DNA of 64,000 nt from NCBI RefSeq assembly GCF_034347405.1, contig NZ_CP133778.1, positions 5,616,501-5,680,500 on the forward strand. Direction: 5' to 3'. This document shows positions 43,409 to 52,134 of this stretch, one piece after another. The stretch comes from Pseudomonas sp. CCC3.1 (lineage in GTDB: Bacteria > Pseudomonadota > Gammaproteobacteria > Pseudomonadales > Pseudomonadaceae). Each line of letters starts with the position of its first letter. Position 1 is the stretch's first letter. The translations under genes were made by a program, and so were the position numbers. The notes under the pieces were generated by a model. That model searched no databases and was not told where the DNA came from. It was given only the letters and a program-made list of their open reading frames with translations.

Positions 43409-44791
43409 TCAGTCAGCAGGCCAAGCAGGTAAGCGGATCTCAAAGGTCGTATAGCCTCCTCCGGAGACACACTCAACGGCGCCATCATGGGCGTCAACCA
43501 GTGATCTGACGATTGCCAAACCTAACCCCGCGTTGTTCGTAGCACCCTCTCTACGTGCAGGATCGACTCTGTAAAAACGGTCAAACAACCGGGGCAGATG
43601 TTCTCCAGCTATTTCCTCGCCGGGGTTCTTCACTGACAAGCTGATTATGCTACCCAACGACTCGATTTTTACGGAGACAGTGCAGTCAGGAGGGGTATAC
43701 CTGAGCGCATTAGAAAGTAAATTCGAGATCATCCTATCCAACATCGTACCGTCACCATAGACCGCGCCGTGTCCGGAGACTTGTAGCTTTACTCCGGTGT
43801 CTTCTGCCAGCAACTGGTAATACTCGAAAAGTTTTTCGACCACCGAACGCAACTCGACTTTCTCTTTGGCAGGTAGAACCAGACCGTTGTCCGATTTTGC
43901 TAAGAAAAGCATGCCGTCAATAATGCTGGAGAGTCGGTTCAGATCCTCCAGGTTTGAATAGAGATTCTCTTCATAAGTGTCCGGTGCACGTTTCTTTGAA
44001 AGGATGACTTCGGTGTGTGTACGCAGATTGCTGATAGGGGTTCGTAGCTCGTGCGCAATATCGGCTGAAAAGTTGGACAGCCGAACAAAAGACTCTTCAA
44101 GGCGAGCAAGCATGGCGTTGAAAGAAGAGACAAGGCTCTCAAGCTCACGAGGCACCGAGTCCATCGGGATGCGTTCTTTCAGCGAACCGGCTGACATTGA
44201 GGCCGCGACTTGCGTCACCTGTGCGACCGGCTTTAACCCGCTGCGCGCCACCAGCCACCCTAACGCTGCGCTGACCAGAGCGCTGATAGCCAGCCCAATG
44301 ACCAGCCACCAACGCAAAGTTTCAACGAAGTGCATGTGACTGGTGATATCCATACTTAACCATGCGGTTAGTGGCTCAGCTTCATTCACTAAATGAACTT
44401 GGGCCTTCATGCCTCTATACGTATGGCCGCCAGCCGTCCACTCCAACAAACCTTCCCCAGCCTCATGAACCGCAGCGGTAGGCTGTGCAGTTCCGTTGGG
44501 AGTAGCGAAGATCGTCCTCCCTCCGTTGGTGACAATCGATGCTGAAAGCTCCTGATGGGCGCCCAGCAGGGCTTGCAGTTGTAACACCACTTCTGAAGAG
44601 TCTACGGAGCCGGCCTCGCCATCCATGATTTGCCGAATGGATACGAGCTTTTCCGTCATCGCTTGACGGTCGAGCGCTTTGAAGTGATGTCTACTAAAAG
44701 CATCGAAGGTAAAGCCTGCTACAACCAGCACGGCTACCACGGCACAGACAAACATCATGCTCAAACGGAAGGTAAGAGATACACGCTTCAT
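43409..44791 (-). CDS. copS: Heavy-metal sensor histidine kinase CopS/CusS type
   Basis: 460-residue inner-membrane sensor of periplasmic copper. Two membrane helices flank a periplasmic domain (residues about 35-160), then HAMP (GLKPVAQVTQVAASMSAGSLKERIPM), HisKA with DIAHELRTPISNL (phospho-His near 247), and HATPase: SNLLSNALRYTPP near 352 and GLGLAIVRSLVDAHDG near 425. Start overlaps the copR stop by 4 bases, so it is coupled to its regulator. Confidence 0.9.
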   Translation of the reverse strand: MKRVSLTFRLSMMFVCAVVAVLVVAGFTFDAFSRHHFKALDRQAMTEKLVSIRQIMDGEAGSVDSSEVVLQLQALLGAHQELSASIVTNGGRTIFATPNGTAQPTAAVHEAGEGLLEWTAGGHTYRGMKAQVHLVNEAEPLTAWLSMDITSHMHFVETLRWWLVIGLAISALVSAALGWLVARSGLKPVAQVTQVAASMSAGSLKERIPMDSVPRELESLVSSFNAMLARLEESFVRLSNFSADIAHELRTPISNLRTHTEVILSKKRAPDTYEENLYSNLEDLNRLSSIIDGMLFLAKSDNGLVLPAKEKVELRSVVEKLFEYYQLLAEDTGVKLQVSGHGAVYGDGTMLDRMISNLLSNALRYTPPDCTVSVKIESLGSIISLSVKNPGEEIAGEHLPRLFDRFYRVDPARREGATNNAGLGLAIVRSLVDAHDGAVECVSGGGYTTFEIRLPAWPAD

Positions 44792-45471
44792 TCAGTATCC
44801 GGCGCATCTAGCATGTAGCCCATTCCCCTGGTGGTCTGAATCAGCTTAGTGTCGAAATCATCATCGATTTTGGCCCGGAGCCGGCGAATTGCTACTTCGA
44901 TCACGTTGGTATCACTGTCGAAGTTCATATCCCAAACCTGCGATGCGATCAGTGATTTTGGCAGGACTTCCCCTCTACGGCGCATAAGGAGTTCTAGGAG
45001 GGAGAATTCTTTGGCGGTGAGGTCAATGCGTCGACCTGAGCGGGAGGCACGTCGTTTCAGAAGATCGACCTCCAGATCGCCGATTTTGATAGATGTTTGG
45101 TTGGGTACGGCGGAACCACGGCGGAGCAAGCTTCTGACGCGAGCAAGCAATTCGGAAAATGCAAAGGGTTTGACTAGGTAATCGTCCGCTCCTAGTTCCA
45201 ACCCTTTGACCCGGTCATCAACCCCGTCCCTGGCTGTCAGAAACAAAACAGGAACTGAGTTCCCGGCTATGCGGACAGATTGAATGACCTCCCAGCCGTC
45301 CAGGCCGGGCATCATTACGTCCAGGATCAGAAGGTCATAGGTCTCATTTAACGCATGGTGCAACGCCTCTGTTCCCGTAACAACTCGGTCGACAGTGAAG
45401 CCAGCCTCCACAAGACCCTGCTGTAGGTACATTCCGATTTTGGGTTCGTCTTCTGCGACCAAGAGTTTCAT
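44788..45471 (-). CDS. copR: Heavy-metal response regulator CopR/CusR type
   Basis: 227-residue OmpR-family regulator. Receiver: LVAEDEPKIG at the start, phospho-Asp in LLILDVMMPGLDGW near 51, LFLTARD and the VKPFAFSEL Lys near 101. C-terminal winged helix: LTAKEFSLLELLMRRRGEVLPKSLIASQVWD and VIEVAIRRLRAKID, TTRGMGYML end. The first gene of copRS; box-like sites lie upstream at 45530 and 45625. Confidence 0.93.
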   Translation of the reverse strand: MKLLVAEDEPKIGMYLQQGLVEAGFTVDRVVTGTEALHHALNETYDLLILDVMMPGLDGWEVIQSVRIAGNSVPVLFLTARDGVDDRVKGLELGADDYLVKPFAFSELLARVRSLLRRGSAVPNQTSIKIGDLEVDLLKRRASRSGRRIDLTAKEFSLLELLMRRRGEVLPKSLIASQVWDMNFDSDTNVIEVAIRRLRAKIDDDFDTKLIQTTRGMGYMLDAPDTE

Positions 45472-45529
45472 GCACGGGCTCCGGTTTGCGGTGTTCTAGT
45501 GTGCTACCAATCTGACATCTGTGCGCAAG

Positions 45530-45546
45530 CTTACGTAAATGTAATT
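45530..45546 (+). promoter_or_regulatory. Cop box 1
   Basis: CTTACGTAAATGTAATT, 58 bases upstream of the copR start. Matches boxes at 45625-45641 and 50599-50615. Likely CopR binding site for autoregulation. Confidence 0.65.
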
Positions 45547-45624
45547 GCCTCAACAGCCCACGGATCGCCCGATGCCACGACAGGTCGGTGTGTGATGGGT
45601 TGGATGGAGTGAATTGGCAGGCGG

Positions 45625-45641
45625 CTTACAAAAATGTAATC
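45625..45641 (+). promoter_or_regulatory. Cop box 2
   Basis: CTTACAAAAATGTAATC upstream of the DUF411 gene at 45760, differing from box 1 only at three positions. Oriented toward that gene. Confidence 0.68.
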
Positions 45642-45759
45642 AGCGATTTGAGCTTTTTGCGCTTAACCTAATTCCAACCACTGTGGAAGCATGACGGCTG
45701 GCCCAAGGCTAGGGGGCTTGCAGAGCAACCGCATACTAAAACGCTACGAGGTGCATCGA

Positions 45760-46206
45760 ATGTTCAAACGAAAGCTATCGCTCGCCGTGGGCTTGATGAT
45801 TTGTGCTGTCGCGCAGGCGGCTGAGCCGCTCACAATCGATGTGCATCGTGACGCGAACTGCGGATGCTGCAAGGAGTGGGTCAAGCACCTTGAATCGAAT
45901 GGATTCAAGGTGGTCGACCATGTTGAAAGCAATATGAGCGCTATTAAGCAGAGCTTAGGAGTGCCGCAGGGACTCGCGTCATGCCATACGGCTGTTATTG
46001 ACGGCAAGTTCGTAGAGGGGCATGTCCCTGCGGAAGAAATCAAGAAGCTGAGTGGCCGCTCAGACCTCGCAGGAATTGCAGTACCAGGCATGCCAGCAGG
46101 CTCCCCCGGCATGGACTACGGCCAGAATCATCAACCTTATCAAGTATTGGGGCTCACCAAGGCAGGTGCGCAAGAAGTGGTCGCTGACTACCCCTCGAGC
46201 CGATAG
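45760..46206 (+). CDS. DUF411 copper-associated exported protein
   Basis: 148 residues; start at MFKRKLSLAVG with GAGG 9 bases ahead. Signal peptide ends AQAA. Then TIDVHRDANCGCCKEWVKHLESNGF: a CxCC motif shared by DUF411 proteins of copper and silver clusters. Further conserved: SCHTAVIDGKFVEGHVPAEEIKKL and GIAVPGMPAGSPGMDYG (mid to C-terminus). Probably periplasmic copper binding or transfer. Divergent from copR, with box 2 upstream. Confidence 0.8.
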   Translation: MFKRKLSLAVGLMICAVAQAAEPLTIDVHRDANCGCCKEWVKHLESNGFKVVDHVESNMSAIKQSLGVPQGLASCHTAVIDGKFVEGHVPAEEIKKLSGRSDLAGIAVPGMPAGSPGMDYGQNHQPYQVLGLTKAGAQEVVADYPSSR

Positions 46207-46257
46207 TTTTTACCTAGTCCTGAGCGTCCATAGTGACGCTCAGATCTGGCTCATGAA

Positions 46258-47193
46258 TCACCCTTGAGCCATCTCGATTGAAGGGCTCAACGTTCCTAGC
46301 CATGCCACCAAGAAAACGATGACAACTGCACAGGTCGATTCGAGCATCACACTTTTTCTCAAGGCAGTTGCTGCCAGAGAATAATCCCCAGCCTTCAAAG
46401 AACGTTCAAGTGAGGGACTCAGGTAGAAACGATTGAGTGCAGCAAGCCCAATCATCCCAGCGAAAAGCAGGACTTTCATCAGCAGGAGAATGCCGTAGGT
46501 GCTAGTTACGAGTTCGATTACTGTCGGCCCGACAATGAAGAGATAATTAGCGACGCCAGTAATTATGATTGTGCCAACAATAAATCCACCCGCTGTTTCG
46601 AATCCTTTAAGCGCTCGTGACAGCACTCTTACGAGTTGCTCCGGATTAGCCCCTTTAATCCTCAACATCAGGCCAAACGCCGCAAGAGCTCCGATCCAGC
46701 CCCCAGCGGAGAGGAGGTGCAGAATATCAGCTGCAAAGTGCCAGAACCGCTTAGTACCTTCGTCCATTGCCCCATGACCTGTCCAAGCAAGCGTGGACAA
46801 GGCGATGCTGCCTGCCAAGGTAGCAACCCAGAGACTCCCTGTTGGCCATCGCTTGCTCTGACTTGCGACAAAAATCACCACTGCCAGCGAGATCATGCGC
46901 GTCACCCAGCTATAGCCGATCTCAGTCTCGTACAGCATCATTTCCAGATGAGGCCGCAGCTCGTCCCAGTCGGAGGCGCCGCTCATATTGCTTGTGATAA
47001 TCATGAAAGCTGCTACGGACAAAAGCATGCCTATAGCAGCGGTGCCGGGCAGTATCCACCCAAAATGCAGCACCGCTCCGGACACGCGCTCTTTACCCCG
47101 AAAGCTGTACAGTCCAAAGACCGCCAGGCCGAACAGGAGCATTAGATCCAGATAAAGCGCGAGGCGCAGCGCCACATTCAATGGGTCGCCCAC
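46258..47193 (-). CDS. copD: Copper resistance inner-membrane protein CopD
   Basis: 311 residues; GTG at 47193 two bases after the copC stop is chosen because the longer frame would read through copC. Eight hydrophobic helices, with conserved His/Met features: TWTGHG-like LAWTGHGAMDEG near 130, FWHFAADILHLLSAGGWIGAL near 143 with two His, and VANYLFIVG near 210. CopD is believed to move copper across the inner membrane with CopC. Last of copA-copB-copC-copD. Confidence 0.9.
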   Translation of the reverse strand: MGDPLNVALRLALYLDLMLLFGLAVFGLYSFRGKERVSGAVLHFGWILPGTAAIGMLLSVAAFMIITSNMSGASDWDELRPHLEMMLYETEIGYSWVTRMISLAVVIFVASQSKRWPTGSLWVATLAGSIALSTLAWTGHGAMDEGTKRFWHFAADILHLLSAGGWIGALAAFGLMLRIKGANPEQLVRVLSRALKGFETAGGFIVGTIIITGVANYLFIVGPTVIELVTSTYGILLLMKVLLFAGMIGLAALNRFYLSPSLERSLKAGDYSLAATALRKSVMLESTCAVVIVFLVAWLGTLSPSIEMAQG

Positions 47194-47195
47194 GC

Positions 47196-47579
47196 TTATT
47201 TCACTTTGAAAGTAACGCTGCCGGTAATCGGATGGGTATCGGAGGAGACCGCTCGCCATTCGACTTTGTAAGTACCAGCGGTGAGAGGAGAGGCCGGGGT
47301 CAAGATCATGGTTTTAGGATCGGTACTGCCAGACACGCTGGCTTTCATGGGCATAGGGGAGTGTGACATGCCAGGCATTTCCGTCATGACCAACTTGGCC
47401 CCGGAAAACTGAGTAACCAGGTTTTCGGAAAAATGCAGTTCAATCTTCGCAGGAGCTGGGCCGCTCTCGCCTTCAGCCGGAGTTGAAGACAGCAGCTTCG
47501 GGTGAGCTTGGGCAACTGCACTGAGCAGCAGGCTAGAAGAAAGAGCGACGGCCACAACACAGGATTTGAATACGGACAT
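47196..47579 (-). CDS. copC: Periplasmic copper-binding protein CopC
   Basis: 127 residues. Signal peptide ends AVAQA, leaving mature N-terminal His (HPKLLSSTPAEGE), the Cu(II) brace ligand. Then LHFSENL near 48, a Met-rich Cu(I)-site loop MTEMPGMSHSPMPM near 66, and the terminal VEWRAVSSDTHPITGSVTFKV with the second His. Canonical length. Hands copper to CopD immediately downstream. Confidence 0.94.
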   Translation of the reverse strand: MSVFKSCVVAVALSSSLLLSAVAQAHPKLLSSTPAEGESGPAPAKIELHFSENLVTQFSGAKLVMTEMPGMSHSPMPMKASVSGSTDPKTMILTPASPLTAGTYKVEWRAVSSDTHPITGSVTFKVK

Positions 47580-47648
47580 GCAAGGCTCCTCACAGCGCGA
47601 AGCTGTTGTAATGAGGTTAGATAATTATTTAGTACCGCTAACTTTGTT

Positions 47649-48611
47649 TCAGAACCACACTCGGACGCCGAGCACTAGGCGTGCTTCGTTGTTATCTTCG
47701 CCTTCCTCGCGGGCATAGTCTGCGGTTCTGCCATAAGCCCGATTCCAAGTTACACCGACGTAAGGTGCGAATTGCGGGCGGACTTCGTACCGAAGCCGCA
47801 AACCAACCTCACTTTCAGACAGCCCTGAACCGACCCCGCGTTGAGGATCGTTTTTGCCATAGAAATTGAATTCTGCCGTCGGTTGCAGAATCAGCTTATT
47901 GGTAAGGAGAATGTCGTAGTCACCCTCCAACCGAGCAGCGGTCTGGCCACCTTCACCCAGATAAGCAGTAGCCTGGGCCTCGAAATTGTAGAGAGCCAGG
48001 CCCTGAATACCGAAAGCAGCCCACGTTTGTGGGTCGCCTGGTTTGAAGTCTTGACGAACCCCACCGACTAAATCCCACCAAGGGCTAATGGAGTGGCCCC
48101 AAAGTGCCTGAACCTCTGCTTCTTCAGTCTTCCCATTGGTGCGCTCACCTTCGGAGCGCAACCATAGCCGATCAACATCTCCCCCTATCCAACCTTGTGC
48201 TTCCCAGTTCAGCGCGCTTCCATCGTCAGCATCCTGCCATTCCAGTTTCTCAAATATAAAAAATGAGTTGATTGCAGTGTCATGAACTTCATGACCACCA
48301 GGGGCGTTATAGACTGCGGCTCTGTCAGCATCGGTAAGTGGTGGTATCGGAGTCCGGCTTTGAGTTAGTGGTTGCTTGGCGGGCTGCATACCCTCCATTT
48401 TGCTGTGATCCATGCCCTGCATCTGGCTGTGATCCATGCCCTGCATCTGGCTGTGATCCATACCCTGCATCTGGCTGTGATCCATGCCCTGCATCTGCCC
48501 AGCGGCCACCCCCTGGCTAGACTCAGCAGCTGCCGGCAAGGCAACACCAGCAGTGAGAGCGACCGTGAGTACAGCCGAGTGCATGCGAGTCCCGCTTAAG
48601 AAATTACTCAT
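47649..48611 (-). CDS. copB: Outer-membrane copper resistance protein CopB
   Basis: 320 residues. Start at MSNFLSG (48611) has AAGGAG 6 bases upstream; the longer frame enters copA. Signal peptide (AVLTVALTAGVALPAAA), then a Met/His repeat (four copies of MQGMDHS-type octapeptide, a variable-length metal-binding stretch), then a CopB beta-barrel: DNEARLVLGVRVWF at the C-terminus with terminal Phe, plus FIFEKLEWQDAD and WDLVGGVRQDFKPG. Its gene begins 10 bases after copA. Confidence 0.92.
   Translation of the reverse strand: MSNFLSGTRMHSAVLTVALTAGVALPAAAESSQGVAAGQMQGMDHSQMQGMDHSQMQGMDHSQMQGMDHSKMEGMQPAKQPLTQSRTPIPPLTDADRAAVYNAPGGHEVHDTAINSFFIFEKLEWQDADDGSALNWEAQGWIGGDVDRLWLRSEGERTNGKTEEAEVQALWGHSISPWWDLVGGVRQDFKPGDPQTWAAFGIQGLALYNFEAQATAYLGEGGQTAARLEGDYDILLTNKLILQPTAEFNFYGKNDPQRGVGSGLSESEVGLRLRYEVRPQFAPYVGVTWNRAYGRTADYAREEGEDNNEARLVLGVRVWF
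48399..48494 (-). repeat. 24-base tandem repeat in copB
   Basis: Four nearly identical 24-base units (48399, 48423, 48447, 48471), encoding MQGMDHSQ/K. One unit carries a G-to-A change. Slippage could change copper-binding stretch length without breaking the frame. Confidence 0.9.
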
Positions 48612-48621
48612 AGCCATCTCC

Positions 48622-50475
48622 TTATTCCTCCACGCGCACTTCACGGAACATGCCCATTTCCATGTGGTATAGGAGATGGCAGTGATAGGCCCAGCGTCCC
48701 AGCGCATCTGCAGTCACCCGGTAGCTGCGCTTTGATCCTGGCGGCATATCGATGGTGTGTTTGCGGACAAGGAATTGCCCGTTTTCATCTTCAAGGTCGC
48801 TCCACATCCCATGCAGGTGGATGGGGTGAGTCATCATGGTGTCGTTCACAAGAACGAACCGAACTCGCTCGCCATACTTCAGTTTTACCGGCTCGGCGTC
48901 TGAAAACTTCACGCCGTTGAAAGACCAGGAAAATTTCTCCATATGACCGGTCAAGTGCAGTTCAATAGTGCGACTTGGCTCACGGCCATCTGGATCCTCA
49001 AACGTGCTTTTTAGATCAGAGTACGTCAGCACCTTTCGTCCATTGTCGCGAAGGCCCATGCCAGGATCATCGAGCTTCGGAGAGGTCGACATTGCTTGCA
49101 TGTCGACGAGGGGATTGTTGGACTCTGTGGCTGGGTGCGACTGCATTTCTCCCATACCATTCATGCCGCCCATGGACATATTGCTGTGATCCATTCCCTG
49201 CATGCTGGACATGCCTTGCATAGCACCAGAGCTATCTTTCATGGCTCCGCCGTCCATACCTGACATACCCTGCATCGAGTCGTCTCCCATACCGGCCATT
49301 TTGCTGTGATCCATTCCAGCCATATCGCCCATACCGGCCATCCCACCGTGATCCATACCGGCCATACCCATGTCGGCCATGGTGACTAGAGGACGAGGGT
49401 CTAGCGCAGGCACTGGAGCAGTCATGCCAGACCGGACAGCCAAGGTGCCTCTGGCGTAACCCGACCGATCCATCGACTGCGCAAACAGTGTGTAGGCCTC
49501 TTGCGTGGGTTCGACGATCACGTCGAAAGTCTCGGCAGTGGCGATCCTGAACTCATCCACGCTTACCGGTTTGACGTATTGGCCATCAGCGGCCACAACA
49601 GTCATCTTCAAACCTGGAATTCGTACATCAAAGTAGGACATGGCTGAACCATTGATGAACCTCAACCTGAGCTTTTCGCCAGGTTTGAAGGTGCCAGTCC
49701 AATTGGAGTCCGGAGCCTGTCCGTTCATCAAGTAGGTGTACGTCGCACCACTGACGTCCGCAATGTCCGTAGGATTCATCTTCATCTCGGCCCACATCTT
49801 GCGATCAGCGACGGTCGCTGACCAACCTTTGTCAGCCACGTCATTGATGAAGTCACCCACTGTTCGCTTATGGGTGTTGTAGTAGTCCGCCTGTTTCTTC
49901 AGTGTTTTCATCAGCGAAGCAGGATTTTCATCAGTCCAGTCACTAAGCATCACCACGAGGTCGCGGTCATACTCAAAAGGCTCAGGCTCTTTGGCATCGA
50001 TGACCAGTGGGCCGTACACACCAACCTGTTCTTGGAAGCCGGAGTGACTGTGATACCAGTACGTTCCGTTCTGCTTGACCTTGAACTGATAGACGTACGT
50101 GCCATCAGGCTCAATTCCATGGAAGCTAAGGCCTGGAACACCGTCCATGTTTGCCGGAAGGATAATTCCGTGCCAGTGGATAGAAGTCATATCCTTGAGG
50201 CGGTTCTTGACCCGCAAGGTCACGGTATCGCCCTCACGCCAGCGCAGCTGGGGCCCAGGAATCCCGCCATTTATGGTCATGGCCGTCCGGGAGTTCCCAG
50301 TGATATTTACCGGTGTTTCTCCGATGAAGAGGTCAAACTCTGTACCTGACAAGACATTGGCATCGCCCACTCTAGGGGCGGCCCAGATAGGGGTATGCCA
50401 GAGGCCTAAACCACCGAGAATCCCGCCTGCGGTGAGTCCTTTCACAAAGGTGCGCCGAGAGGTTTTGGCTTGCAT
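48622..50475 (-). CDS. copA: Copper resistance multicopper oxidase CopA
   Basis: 617-residue periplasmic multicopper oxidase oxidising Cu(I). A Tat signal (SRRTFVKGLTAGG) starts the protein. Cupredoxin copper ligands: IHWHGIILP near 99, YWYHSHSGFQEQ near 140, HPIHLHGMW near 545 and YHCHLLYHMEMGM near 595. Between about 375 and 455 lies an insert rich in Met, Gly, His and Asp (GMDHGGMAGM, GMDHSKMAGM repeats) that binds extra copper. First gene of copABCD with a Cop box 120-140 bases upstream. Confidence 0.95.
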   Translation of the reverse strand: MQAKTSRRTFVKGLTAGGILGGLGLWHTPIWAAPRVGDANVLSGTEFDLFIGETPVNITGNSRTAMTINGGIPGPQLRWREGDTVTLRVKNRLKDMTSIHWHGIILPANMDGVPGLSFHGIEPDGTYVYQFKVKQNGTYWYHSHSGFQEQVGVYGPLVIDAKEPEPFEYDRDLVVMLSDWTDENPASLMKTLKKQADYYNTHKRTVGDFINDVADKGWSATVADRKMWAEMKMNPTDIADVSGATYTYLMNGQAPDSNWTGTFKPGEKLRLRFINGSAMSYFDVRIPGLKMTVVAADGQYVKPVSVDEFRIATAETFDVIVEPTQEAYTLFAQSMDRSGYARGTLAVRSGMTAPVPALDPRPLVTMADMGMAGMDHGGMAGMGDMAGMDHSKMAGMGDDSMQGMSGMDGGAMKDSSGAMQGMSSMQGMDHSNMSMGGMNGMGEMQSHPATESNNPLVDMQAMSTSPKLDDPGMGLRDNGRKVLTYSDLKSTFEDPDGREPSRTIELHLTGHMEKFSWSFNGVKFSDAEPVKLKYGERVRFVLVNDTMMTHPIHLHGMWSDLEDENGQFLVRKHTIDMPPGSKRSYRVTADALGRWAYHCHLLYHMEMGMFREVRVEE

Positions 50476-50598
50476 ACCGATTCATGTCCCGTCAGTCGGA
50501 TGTTAGATGTGCGCACTGGGCGTGCCCCTAAGGGCTAACGCTAGACGAGCTAGTGCGCTTGATGTATCGGAAGATGCCATAAGCCAGCAAACGGGGTG

Positions 50599-50615
50599 AT
50601 TACATTTCAGTAAGC
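50599..50615 (-). promoter_or_regulatory. Cop box 3
   Basis: On the minus strand CTTACTGAAATGTAATC, between the ptrA-like gene and copA, reading toward copA. Shares CTTAC-N3-AATGTAAT with boxes 1 and 2. Confidence 0.68.
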
Positions 50616-50623
50616 TGGTTGGC

Positions 50624-50833
50624 TCAGCAATGGTGAGGCTGCTTTTCAGCCTTGAGCTTCTCTTGTGCAATATTTTCTTGCGCCTCAGCTCCGGGGGCAG
50701 ACTTTCCGGTGGCCATTGCCGTCTCGCGAGCTCGTTCCATGCGCTCAACCGCACGGTCGCCGCCACCTTCGGCAAAGGCCAGGGACGATATAGCCAAACT
50801 GAGTGTAAGAATCACAACGTTGGTTGCTTTCAT
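50624..50833 (-). CDS. PtrA-like small periplasmic copper protein
   Basis: 69 residues: signal peptide (VVILTLSLAISSLAFA), then EGGGDRAVERMERARETAMATGKSAPGAEAQENI, matching the N-terminal domain of PtrA co-regulatory proteins, ending in HHC. Upstream of copA with box 3 between, so it is probably controlled with copABCD. PtrA in P. aeruginosa is copper-inducible and linked to copper tolerance. Confidence 0.68.
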   Translation of the reverse strand: MKATNVVILTLSLAISSLAFAEGGGDRAVERMERARETAMATGKSAPGAEAQENIAQEKLKAEKQPHHC

Positions 50834-51038
50834 AGTGCATCTCCTTCAAGGAATTGACTCTCGATGAAACCAGAGAGTTTGAGCGTCAGCTCGATGAGGA
50901 TGATGAGGGAACGTACCTGTCAGCACGCTTAGCCGGTGATTACACTTTTGACAGCACCCGGAGAAACTCAACATCTGAAAGATCGATGGGCGTCATAAAA
51001 TTTGACCGCACCACAGAACCGACAGCCGGCTGCATAAA

Positions 51039-51052
51039 TTGATGTAGATCAA
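51039..51052. promoter_or_regulatory. ANR/FNR box
   Basis: TTGATGTAGATCAA is a perfect match to the TTGAT-N4-ATCAA consensus, 67 bases before the gene at 51119, in the divergent region with the ptrA-like gene. Suggests oxygen-limited control of the copper export group. Confidence 0.65.
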
Positions 51053-51118
51053 CTGTGGCACTTCAATGTGGAGTATGTTGAAAAATCAAAATCCGCTAAT
51101 CAGTACCGGAGATTCTCC

Positions 51119-51514
51119 ATGTTCTGGTTTCGCCATCGTCAACCAACGTTCATACGCCTCGCCATCGTGCTGTGGGTGTTAGCGTTTGGTCTGGCAGCGA
51201 CCCAGGGATGTCTGGCACAGCCCAGCCACAATCCGGCTACAACTCATGTCTCGCTGATCACCACGCAAGATCACGATAGCCACGACGCCCATGCCCTCGG
51301 TTGCCTTCAGCACTGCTCCGATGCGGCAATAGCTGTAAGTCCTTCGCTCCATCTTCAAATATTTGACCTGTTCAGTTGGACGTTTCTGCTCCTTATCCCA
51401 GCGTTGCTGATTTTGTATCCCGCCAATCCCTCCGCTTTTGCCTTTCTTGCATTACGGCGTCCTGTACCGGCCAGACCTCCTGCCCGCCTGATTTTCGTCC
51501 GTTTCAACGATTAA
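51119..51514 (+). CDS. His-rich exported membrane protein of the copper cluster
   Basis: 131 residues; ATG at 51119 with GGAG upstream. N-terminal hydrophobic signal or anchor (LAIVLWVLAFGLAATQGCLA), a His/Asp stretch (LITTQDHDSHDAHALGCLQHCSD) with Cys pairs, one more hydrophobic helix (FLLLIPALLILYPA) and a basic Pro/Arg-rich tail. Similar plan to the 41317 protein, with a CzcI-like layout. First gene of a plus-strand run leading to the P-type ATPase. Confidence 0.6.
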   Translation: MFWFRHRQPTFIRLAIVLWVLAFGLAATQGCLAQPSHNPATTHVSLITTQDHDSHDAHALGCLQHCSDAAIAVSPSLHLQIFDLFSWTFLLLIPALLILYPANPSAFAFLALRRPVPARPPARLIFVRFND

Positions 51515-51613
51515 TCCGACCTTCTGCGCGCCGATCTTCGGCGCACTGTCTGACTGCGCCAACCTGGCGCGGCTTGGTATTACCTGAATTGTCCTGACCC
51601 TTTGGAGATTGCC

Positions 51614-52009
51614 ATGCATGCCACATTGAAATTTATCCTCGCCACCCTGCTCGTGAGCAGCCCACTTATCGCCTCGGCAGTCGATGAGCATCACCCGGAG
51701 GGGCAGACCGCGCCCGCCAAGACAAGCGAAGCAGCTACGCCGATGCAAAACAATGTCATGACCGAGCAAATGCAAAAAATGCAGGCTGCACACGACAAGG
51801 CAGCCGCCGCCAAGACCCCTGCCGAGCGACACGCCGCCATGCAGGAGAGCATGAAGACGATGAAGGAAAGCATGGACATGATGCATAAGAACTGTCATGG
51901 CAAGGGCATGGGCAGCAACAAAGACGGCATGGAGATGGGAATGATGAACATGATGATGAAAATGATGGATCAGCAAACGAGCATGATGAACATGCCGACG
52001 AGCAAGTGA
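51614..52009 (+). CDS. Met-rich periplasmic copper-binding protein
   Basis: 131 residues; ATG at 51614 with TTTGGAG ahead. Signal peptide ends SAVDEHH region. Rich in Met and His: MTEQMQKMQAAHDKAAAAK, MQESMKTMKESMDMMHKNCHGKGMG, and a C-terminal string of MM pairs. Methionine clusters bind Cu(I); role likely periplasmic copper buffering. Not a named family that I recognise with certainty. Confidence 0.7.
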   Translation: MHATLKFILATLLVSSPLIASAVDEHHPEGQTAPAKTSEAATPMQNNVMTEQMQKMQAAHDKAAAAKTPAERHAAMQESMKTMKESMDMMHKNCHGKGMGSNKDGMEMGMMNMMMKMMDQQTSMMNMPTSK

Positions 52010-52040
52010 CGCGCACAAGCCTGTAGGCAATGCAGCGACG

Positions 52041-52072
52041 GTTTTACCTTAACCAATATGCCAAGGGTAAAA
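52041..52072 (+). other. Intergenic hairpin before the DUF2933 gene
   Basis: GTTTTACCTT and AAGGGTAAAAC arms with a 12-base loop (one mismatch), without a U-run. Possible attenuator or mRNA-stabilising structure. Confidence 0.35.
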
Positions 52073-52134
52073 CTGCCGCCCGTTGCACCTATACGACGTA
52101 TCACTAAACCGCACTCCCTCAGGAGTACAGAACC

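Noticed and set aside
48399..48494. Tandem repeats considered as a CRISPR array
   Set aside because: Units are adjacent without spacers and encode protein inside copB.
50854..51042. 62-codon plus-strand ORF between the ptrA-like gene and 51119
   Set aside because: TTG start, overlaps regulatory sites, and no family resemblance. Kept as intergenic.
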